A stretch of DNA of 64,000 nucleotides from Dugong dugon (taxonomy: Eukaryota; Chordata; Mammalia; Sirenia; Dugongidae), in the NCBI GenBank assembly GCA_030035585.1, contig CM057476.1:22366501-22430500 (forward strand), written 5' to 3'. A program made the translations under genes and the position numbers. A model generated the notes under the pieces. It saw only the letters and a program-made list of their open reading frames with translations, did not search any database and was not told the DNA's origin. Shown piece by piece: positions 56,900-64,000 of the stretch (the stretch's first letter is position 1; the number at the start of each line of letters is the position of its first letter).

Positions 56900-57003
56900 T
56901 TGGCCAATCGCCCCGGCGGGCATAAAGTGGCGGCTGGCCCACAGGGCTCCCAGGCTGAAGCTGTCACCCCCAGCAGGCACAGGCCGGAGCTCTGGCACCC
57001 AGC
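56900..57003 (+). promoter_or_regulatory. OSM: OSM core promoter and 5' UTR
   Basis: A CCAAT box (56904-56908) is followed by a TATA-like GCATAAAGTGG at 56920-56930. This would place initiation near 56950 and leave a 5' UTR of about 50 nt before the ATG at 57004. Confidence 0.65.
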
Positions 57004-57037
57004 ATGCAGGTACAGCTCATAAGGAGCACGCTGCTCG
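57004..57037 (+). CDS. OSM: OSM coding exon 1
   Basis: Only 34 nt: MQVQLIRSTLL plus the first base of G12, typical of the short first exon in LIF/OSM genes. The donor gtgagt is at 57038. Confidence 0.9.
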
Positions 57038-59830
57038 GTGAGTGCTTCCTTCCTCCCCACCAGCACCTGATTCTGCACCCACTGGCACTCTTGAGGAGCA
57101 GGTGGGCACCCTCTGCCCTCCGGGAGCTGGGTAAGGGTGGCACTGGGCAGAAGGATGCTGAGAAGGGAGAGAGCCAGGAGGTCAAAAGAGGGGCCCACTG
57201 AAAACCAGGTGCCCATACGGTGGAGAGGGGGCATCTGGAAGGTTTCCAGGGGGAGGTGATGTAGAGCCAACTCTGGGATCGAGGGAGTGAGGGAAGAGTG
57301 GGTGGGGGACAGGGCGGGGAGGCAGGAGGTGGGGGCTGTGCTGGGCAGAGGAGGAAGCTTGCAGAAACGGCAGGAAAATGGTGCAATTCTGGAGGGGCTG
57401 TGGGGCCTCCTCCGAGCAGGTGAACGGCGCCTTCTTCCCTGATTCGGTGGTCTGGGAGGATAGAGACAGTCAGCCAGGCCTGGGCTGGGGAGCCCACACA
57501 ATCACACAGCACACATAGCCACGCCCACGGCGACACACACACTTGAGCCACATGACATCACCCAAAGCCTCAATCTCACCAACCCAGGAACCCCACATGC
57601 AGGCCTGGCCCCACCATTCACGCCACGTGAGGACAGCTACCACGGTGCACCTCACACAGACCCGTAGTCCCACATGGCACACATGGACCCTCTCACCTGA
57701 GCCAGGCAGCAGGCACCTGGGGAGATGGCCAAGGGTGGTGACCACGTCGGGAAGCCCAGCTCCTCAAGCCCCAGTAGCCAGCCTGCCTGGGGGACTGAAA
57801 GGTTCTCAGGAAGGGATGATGGTGTCACTGCCTTCCGGGGCCTTGCGCCACAGGTTTCTTCAGACCACGTGGCTGCCGGTGCCCTGTGGGGGAAGGGGGG
57901 GGTCGGCCGAGCCATAACTGTGCTGACCTCCGGAATGTTCTGAGGGGCTCCTAGCATTCCTGGTGGAATGGAGAGAGAAGGGGGGCGGTGGTTGGGAGAG
58001 CAGGGCAGCCCCTCTGTGAAGCAGGGGTATGGACGGATGGTCTTTAAAAATCCTTTCCAGGTGGTTCCGCAGACACAGCTTATGGGCCAGACTGTTTCCG
58101 GGCTGCCCACCTGAAGCCCTCTTGTGCACTTGAATCGACAGCTGAGTCTGTTGCTGGGGCACAGGGGGCCTGACAAGGCAGGGCAGCAGCCATTCCTTAG
58201 CCCAGGGTCAGGCAGAGCACCAGCCCCTCCTGGGCTATCTGTGTAGGCGAGTGAGGTCAGCAGGTGCTGCAGGCGTAACTGGCAGGCACAGGAGCTCCCG
58301 TGGGCTCCACAACTTCCCTTCAACGGCCTACGTGGCAAGTTGCGGCCACTGTTCTTTTGGGTCCTGGGCAGTGAGTCACTGGGGCGGTGGTGATGGCCCT
58401 GGCAGGTGCTCATGTACACACCATGCCCTGCAGGACTCAGCCCTTGATAGCACAAACCTGGGATGGAGGGGTGGGCCCTCTGACGCCCTCTGAGCCCCCT
58501 CTCCTCCAAAAGCTGCCTCAAGGTCCTGCCTGCGGCTTCCTCGCCAAGGCAGGTGACGTCTCCTTCTCTGCCCCAGGTCTGGTCCTCGGACTCCTGTTGC
58601 TGAGCACAGCGGCCATGGGTAGCTGCTCCGGCAAGTACCAAGTCCTCCTTGGCCAGCTGCAGCAGCAGGCAAAAATCATGCAAAACACCGCCATGCTCCT
58701 GGACCCCTATGTGAGCACCTGCCCCCTTATGGCGTCTGAGACCCAGGGACCTTGGAGGGGTGGGATAGGAGTGAGCACTGGGAGGATCAGGCTCACCCCT
58801 CACTGGTCCAACACACTCACTATGAGGTGAGTGGGGAAACTGAGTCCCTGTTCTATTCCCGGGCCACACTTGGCCGACTGGAGTGTAAGTCCCAAGCCCA
58901 CGACCTCGTCCGTCCATTTTTCCAGTGTAGGTTCTCATGCACCCACCACGTGCTTTGTTCTAGGCACTGGATGCAGCAGAGAGCCAAACGGAGTCCCGCC
59001 CTCTTGAAGTTCATGGTCACCTCTCCAACACCCCCACGCACAATCACTCCCGGGCGGTCATTTCCCCTGGCCCCCAGCATCACTCCGACCCTATTTGAGT
59101 GACCCGAGAGAGTCTGATCCCCTCTTAGACCTCAGTTTCTGGATCTGTACAATGGGAGGAATGAGTAGGGAGGCCCGTGAGGGCTAGAGCAGACTTGGCT
59201 CTGTGTGCATGTGGGAGGTGGGGACTCCAGCATTTATTCCTTGATTCTCCTTTCCCTCAGATCCGAATCCAAGGCTTGGACAAGCTCAACCATAAAGAGT
59301 ACTGCAAGGAGCGCCCCGGGGCCTTCCCTGGCAAGGACGCCCTGTGGGGGCTCAGCAGGTGGGGCTTCCTGCAGACCCTCAACGCCACCCTGGGCCTTGT
59401 CCTGCACAGATTGGCCGCCTTCCAGGAGAAGGTGTGTAATCTCACCAAGGACAAGGATCAGGACTGGAAGACACTGTGCCAAGCAGAGCTCTACATCCGT
59501 GGGATTAGGAACAACGTCTTCTGCCTGACCCGGCTCCTCAACCTCAATGGCTCCTCAGAGGTGGTTGCGCCCACTTGGGTGGGCCCAAGGACCTTGCCAT
59601 GGCCCACCCCCTCCCCAGGTGCCTTCAACCGCAAGATGGACGGCTGCAAGTTCCTGCAAGGCTACCATCGCTTCATGCACTCGGTGGGGCAGGTCTTGGG
59701 CGAGTGGGAGGAGGGTCCAAGCCGGACCCGGAGACATAGCCCCTGCTGGGCTCCGCAGGGGCGGGCAGGCAGGACGAGACCCTCCAGGAGGGCCAAGAGG
59801 CCTATGCCCAGGGGGCTGCTGCCCCTGTAG
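57004..59830 (+). CDS. OSM: Oncostatin M precursor (IL-6-family cytokine); 3 coding exons
   Basis: OSM is a secreted four-helix cytokine that signals through gp130 with LIFR or OSMR. Joining 57004-57037, 58577-58710 and 59261-59830 gives 738 nt, 245 codons plus stop; human has 252. Residues 1-26 form a signal peptide with a leucine-rich core (GLVLGLLLLSTAA). The cysteines equivalent to the two human disulfides are present as C28/C144 and C71/C185. The site-III receptor motif FxxK is F178/K181 (AFNRKMDGC). Sequons are N97 (NAT), N116 (NLT) and N152 (NGS). The C-terminus is strongly basic with RTRRHSP near residue 214, resembling the human propeptide that is cleaved off. Unlike human, it has extra cysteines at 115, 129 and 218. 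The ATG has A at -3. An AU-rich 3' UTR fits unstable cytokine mRNA. LIF is excluded by the sequence and the exon-1 signal peptide. Confidence 0.96.
57038..58576 (+). other. OSM: OSM intron 1
   Basis: 1.5 kb between the short first exon and exon 2. No repeat was recognised. A long open antisense frame covers part of it but looks non-coding. Confidence 0.8.
58577..58710 (+). CDS. OSM: OSM coding exon 2
   Basis: Acceptor ccccag. Completes G12 and encodes the signal-peptide core and helix A (GSCSGKYQVLLGQLQQQ to LLDPY). The donor gtgagc is at 58711. Confidence 0.95.
58910..59025 (-). repeat. L2 3'-end piece in OSM intron 2
   Basis: 'accacgtgctttgttctagg' and 'cagagagccaaacggagtcc'. Confidence 0.4.
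59261..59830 (+). CDS. OSM: OSM coding exon 3 and stop
   Basis: Residues 57-245, helices B-D and the basic tail. Recognisable segments are RIQGLDKL, RWGFLQTLNATLG, GYHRFMHSVGQV and RRHSP. TAG at 59828-59830. Confidence 0.96.
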   Translation: MRIQGLDKLNHKEYCKERPGAFPGKDALWGLSRWGFLQTLNATLGLVLHRLAAFQEKVCNLTKDKDQDWKTLCQAELYIRGIRNNVFCLTRLLNLNGSSEVVAPTWVGPRTLPWPTPSPGAFNRKMDGCKFLQGYHRFMHSVGQVLGEWEEGPSRTRRHSPCWAPQGRAGRTRPSRRAKRPMPRGLLPL

Positions 59831-60394
59831 CCTTTGGGATGTCCCTCGAAGATGGAGGATGCCCTATGGATGGGAGGAGCCAGTGCCAGGTACAGGGTAG
59901 GTCCCTCCAGGGTCTCCAAACCTGCTCCCATTGATTCTCCGCCACTCAAAAGTGCACTTTAAGGGGTGGTAGCTGGGCAAGCCTCCCTTCTACTTCCTCT
60001 GGATTAAGGGGGAGGGTCAGGCCCTGGGGCCACCAGCCCCGAGTTCCCGGTGGGTGGGGTGGCTGGGTCAGGCCATGTGGTGCCAACTCTCCATTGATTC
60101 AGGGGTCTGATGACACAGACTGACTCACAGCTGGGCTGACCAGCCCCCTACCCCGCTTGGTGGAGGCCTGTGGCCCTTAAATTCATGACTTGCAGGCCTG
60201 TTGCACCCAGACTTTCTCCTTTCCCTGGTGTCATAGTTCTGAGTTGTGGCGGGGGGGTCAGGGCCTGAGACGGCCTCCTATGCCTCACTGCCAGGCCCAG
60301 TCCAGATACCTGGACATCTGGAGGACCTCACTTTAGGAGGCTGTAGTGGGGCAGGGTGTCCTAGAAATGGCACTGATCTGGGGGTCCAAAGCTC

Positions 60395-60470
60395 AGCCCC
60401 TAACTCTCTGTGTGACCTCGGGCAAGCCACTTTACCTCTCTGGACCTCAGTCTTCTCTTTGTGAAGCAAG
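60395..60470 (+). repeat. MIR piece in the OSM 3' UTR
   Basis: 'actctctgtgtgacctcggg' and 'ggacctcagtcttctctttg'. Confidence 0.6.
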
Positions 60471-60869
60471 GGGGTTGGGGCCCTCTGCCTGTCAGTTACT
60501 GGGACTCTGTGTCATAGAGTGAATGTCAAATTATTTCTGTAAATCAGAACACATGGTGCAAATAGACATGGGGTGCAGAATGAATTATCTTAGGAAAAGG
60601 AGACCTCCTGGCACCCAGCAACGTCCAGTCTTGGGTCCTGGCTGCCAGCTGCTCCCCCTGGTGGCATTTGATGGAATTTCCTCATGCTGAAACCACTGCC
60701 CTGCTGGAGTGGGGGGGCCAGCAGCTGCTGGGGCAGTTCTCCAGAGGGCATGACTAATTTATCGATTTTTACCAGTTTTTATCAGTTTTGTATTTATAAA
60801 GCTTATTTATAATGTGTATTTAATGTTAATATTGTGCCAACATATATTTAAAACTTGTATGTATTTAAA

Positions 60870-60875
60870 AGTAAA
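60870..60875 (+). terminator. OSM: OSM poly(A) signal variant AGTAAA
   Basis: No AATAAA follows the AU-rich element. AGTAAA, a known variant, sits at its end in aaaagtaaagcccttatg and is followed by T/G-rich sequence. Confidence 0.6.
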
Positions 60876-61559
60876 GCCCTTATGTCTCTCTGTTGCTATG
60901 TGGGAGGTGACTTGGGGGGGATCCTCTGGTGGCAAGGCCACAAGTGTCCTTGACCTGAGCACTGGGCTGGAGATCCTTTCCCTGTCCAGGAAGTCACATG
61001 CCCCAGCCGGCCCAGGGCTCTGTCTGTGGGAACACACACAAGGCGTTCTTAGATCTGAACAGGACTCCCCTGAGTCTTTGGGATTGTGGGGAGTTGGGGT
61101 CCGGGAGTGAGAGGGCAAGAGGAAGGCTAGTGTGTGTGGGTTGAATGTGGGTGTCGTGGGTGTGTAGCTGGAGGTGCATGTTCGTGTGTGTGTTGATGCC
61201 TGTTGCCTCGTCTTGAAGCCTGGATGTAAGTGTCCTAACGAGTACTTATGTCTGTGAGTATCTGTGAGCGTTCTGTGTATGTGTGTGTGTGTATCTGGTT
61301 ACACGTCTGCACATATGCCCCTGCAAGTGTAAATGTGTGCTTGTGTGCCATTGTGTACTCACGAGTGTATATTTTCATGTATTTTCCTGGAGGGACATGG
61401 GTACATCTGGTGCCTGGATCACAACAGGTACCTTAAGCACTTGTGGAATGAGTCAATGGATGAGCTCACACCCCTGCCTGCCGCATACTGCAAATCTTCC
61501 TGGGCACACAGGATACAAAGCTTGGCTGTGTGCACAGAGCAGCAGAGCACCTAGGGGAG

Positions 61560-61760
61560 GAAGCACAGTACTTGGAGTCAGACACAACTGGCTGGGTTCA
61601 AAATCCCAGCTCAGCCCCTTCCCATCTGTCTGGGTGACCTTGGGCAAATGATTTAATGCTTTGAGCCTCAGTTTCCTCATCCATGAAATGAACAAGATCA
61701 TAGTAGCCCACACCTCAGGCCTATGATAGCGCCTGGCACATAGTATGGACTCAAAACTGG
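61560..61760 (+). repeat. MIR
   Basis: 'ggagtcagacacaactggct', 'ggtgaccttgggcaaatgat' and 'gatagcgcctggcacatagt'. Confidence 0.8.
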
Positions 61761-62147
61761 TTCCTGAAGGGCCTCAGGGGCTTAGGGATTCCATCTGGCC
61801 TCCAGAAAACTGGGCTCCCTCCCGAAGCCCAGGGTCCCTCCTTAGGAGGGGCAACCACAGGCCAATGACATCCTGAGGCAGCAGCTGAACAAGGAAGGAC
61901 CAACAGAAGCAGGTGGACTTGACCTCAATCGGTCCCCGACCACCCCCACTTCCTAGGGATGGAGGCGAGGTGGGAGCAGGACTTGGTTTCAGGGGTGGAG
62001 GGGAGCCCCATGTGGGCCATTCTGGGAAGAGTAGGAAGGCCCTCCTGGCCCCAGGCTGCCTCTGCTGCTCTCCTCTAGGGGCGCATTCTCCAGCCCCTTG
62101 GAAGGCAGACCCCAAAGGGAGGAACCACGGCATAAGCACATTTCAGT

Positions 62148-62169
62148 GGGGGGGGGGGGGGGGGGGGGG
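62148..62169. repeat. Homopolymer G22
   Basis: An uninterrupted run of 22 G, whose length is uncertain in any assembly. Confidence 0.9.
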
Positions 62170-62939
62170 AGGAGGTGAGAGGAGCTGGGGAAGCCCTGAA
62201 AGGGGCCCTGAAAGACCAGTGTGGGTACCTAGTGGGTGCTTGTTGACTATGGGATGCTGAATGGGAAGGACATGTAGGGGCTTGGCAGGGTCTCAGGGTT
62301 CTGGAGCCCTGGTCCAGGCCTAGCTCTGAGTCTCTCTGGACAGCACCTTTCTGTCTCCATGTGTGCCTCGGATTCCCCATCTCTAAGGGCCGGCCTGACA
62401 TTCTAGGATGGTTCTTCTGGGAGCGTGGGTCGGCTCCCTGCTCCTCACTGCTGGAGCCTGCGAATCAGTGGGTGGGGGTACAGGGTGGGCCTACAGGTTA
62501 GGGGCCTCCCTCTCTGACCCCTTCCCCTCCCCACTCTGGAACACAGATCCTGGGGGAGAAGTGTGGGGCTGGCCTGCGGCCAGGGTGTGGGGTGAGAGGT
62601 GTATGTAAAGACAGCTGAAGCCAGGGCTGCCCCAGGGCTGAGCAGACCCAACGCCCCCAATTTCTCCTAAGTGGAGTAAGCATTGCCCCCTCTAGGTGTT
62701 TTCTACAAGGTACAAATTATCAGGACCCTCTGAATCCCTACGAAAGAGGACTAGGTGGGAATTCATTTATTAGCTTTTTTTACCCCCCAGGACACTGAGG
62801 GAAGCCACCACAGAACAGGCGGTGGCAGGGAGAAGACAAGGGTGGGGGAAGACAAGTGACTGTGCAGGGAGGGCTGGGCCGAAGAAGCCACCAAGTCTAG
62901 GCTGAGTGCCCACCAAGTGCACGATGCTGGGTTGGTGCC

Positions 62940-63110
62940 ATGCCTGTATTTTCTCTTCTGATCTCATTACCATCCTCTGTGAGAGACATGATCCACTTTG
63001 CGGTTGAGGAGATTGAGGCTCAGTGAGTTTGAGTGACCAGCCCACATTCTCTGAGCCGGTTAACTTGGGAGGGGGTCGGTGCACAGTTTGAGTCCAGGTT
63101 CCTTGGACTC
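62940..63110 (-). repeat. MIR
   Basis: 'ttgcggttgaggagattgag' and 'cagtttgagtccaggttcct'. Confidence 0.55.
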
Positions 63111-63667
63111 CACGGTGAGAGCATCATCTTCCTGTCACTGCTCAGCCTCTGGAACTTGGCTGGCACTTTCCTGAGTCCCTGAAGGCACAGAGCTCCTGGC
63201 CAAAGGGGCAGACAGACAAGACACAGCAAAAGACTTGCAGTGAGATTGCAGTGACCGCTCAGCAAAAAATAAAGCAGGGTGACGAAATAGAGTGAGAGTC
63301 GGGTGACGCGAGTGGTCAGGGTGGCTTCTGGAAGAGGTGACTTCCACACTGTGGCCTGAGTGACGTGCAAGAGAGATGATGTCCACTTTGTGGCCTGAGC
63401 CGTGGACGTGCAGGAGAATGGGCGGAGCCTCCAGGTGGCAAGAACAAGTAGGGCACAGGCTCCTGGCACCCAAGGATCAGAGTATAGTGAGCGAGGGCAT
63501 CACTGGCTTGTGAAAAAGGCCCAGAGATGGAAAGTGTGTGTTCAAGGTCAAATATTGAGTTAGTGCAGGGCTGGGGCTAGAACTCTGGGCCTGTGAATCC
63601 CTACCAGCAGTCTTTTCACGCAGTTGCCCATGTATTCCAGGCTGTTTACCAGTACCTAGGAAGGGCT

Positions 63668-63854
63668 GTGGAACCCCTGGTGGCATAGTGGTTAAGAGCT
63701 ACGGTTGCTAACCAAAATAACCAAAAGGTCAGCAGTTCAAATCTGCCAGGCGCTCCTTGGAAACTCTAGGGGGCAGTTCTACTCCGTCCTATAGGGTCAC
63801 TATTAGTTGGAATCGACTTGATGGCAACGGGTTTTTTTTTTTTTTTTTTGGAGT
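63668..63854 (+). mobile_element. AfroSINE, short form, young
   Basis: Starts 'gtggaacccctggtggcata' and ends in a run of about 20 T before 'ggagt'. AAGGGCT flanks it at 63661-63667 and 63855-63861. It carries a small internal duplication, 'ctaaccaaaataaccaaaag'. Confidence 0.9.
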
Positions 63855-64000
63855 AAGGGCTCTCAGCTGGACTCACTGGCCTTCCCCTCGCCCTCTGGGC
63901 TCCTGCCCTACTGGCAGCCTTCGGGTTCCCGAAATGCCTGCGCTCTCTCCTGCCACAAGATCTCTGCTATGCTGTACTCTCTGTCTGGAATGCTGTTCCC

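Larger units (their letters stand above)
59831..60890 (+). other. OSM: OSM 3' UTR with AU-rich element
   Basis: About 1.05 kb. The last 120 nt are strongly AU-rich with ATTTA at 60757-60761 and 60792-60796, a TTATTTATA nonamer at 60803-60811 and further TATTTAA repeats. Such elements recruit decay factors to cytokine mRNAs. Confidence 0.75.
60890..64000. other. Region downstream of OSM
   Basis: 3.1 kb without a recognised gene. It has TG-rich sequence at 61120-61380, MIR pieces, a G22 run, a young AfroSINE (63668-63854) and the start of an L2 fragment at the window edge. No LIF exon was recognised. Confidence 0.75.

Noticed and set aside
57652..58938. 428-codon open frame on the - strand across OSM intron 1 and exon 2
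   Set aside because: It is antisense to OSM, shows no domain or recognisable protein, and lies in GC-rich DNA where stop codons are rare. Its composition looks like random translation.
60890..64000. Possible LIF gene or LIF duplicate downstream of OSM
   Set aside because: LIF is the expected next neighbour and elephants are known for extra LIF copies such as LIF6, but no LIF exon or signature was recognised in this window.
1..64000. CRISPR array, operon or bacterial mobile element
   Set aside because: Spliced mammalian genes and interspersed repeats explain the window; no regularly spaced direct repeats of CRISPR type are present.

Overview
The window is vertebrate nuclear DNA from a placental mammal. 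It has long introns with GT-AG borders, CpG-island promoters and dense interspersed repeats. Many copies of a tRNA-headed SINE whose 3' end reads like 'ATGAGTCGGAATCGACTCGACGGCA' point to an afrotherian genome, because this is the AfroSINE (tRNA-RTE) family. An elephant or a sirenian is the likeliest source, but the species is inferred and not proven.

Three protein-coding genes lie on the + strand in the order TBC1D10A, CASTOR1 (GATSL3), OSM. This is the gene order of human chromosome 22q12, where LIF follows OSM and SF3A1 precedes TBC1D10A. All three reading frames could be assembled exon by exon with consistent phases and no frameshift or premature stop. TBC1D10A has 9 coding exons (501 codons, 336-34043), CASTOR1 has 9 (331 codons, 37265-41079) and OSM has 3 (245 codons, 57004-59830). 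They encode a Rab GTPase-activating protein of the cell cortex, the cytosolic arginine sensor of mTORC1, and an IL-6-family cytokine. They are neighbours by ancestry and do not form a functional operon.

Layout: 1-620 is the TBC1D10A CpG-island promoter and exon 1. Positions 545-20967 are a 20-kb first intron rich in MIR, L2 and AfroSINE copies, with one two-LTR MaLR-type endogenous retroelement at 15676-18082. Positions 20968-34405 hold the remaining TBC1D10A exons and 3' UTR. Positions 34406-36780 are non-coding. Positions 36780-41570 hold the CASTOR1 CpG island and gene. Positions 41570-56750 are a repeat-filled intergenic stretch with L1 3' ends, solo LTRs, palindromic hAT-like elements and nested SINEs. 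Positions 56750-60890 hold the OSM promoter, gene and AU-rich 3' UTR. Positions 60890-64000 are non-coding, and no LIF sequence was recognised there.

No new gene system was found. The most unusual material is (i) nested transposable elements with readable target-site duplications, including a tRNA-Gly-headed SINE interrupted by both a palindromic hAT-like element and a solo LTR, (ii) a retro-insertion of unknown identity with a 16-bp target duplication and a 73-bp internal tandem repeat, and (iii) lineage differences in the OSM cysteine pattern and in a CASTOR1 loop.
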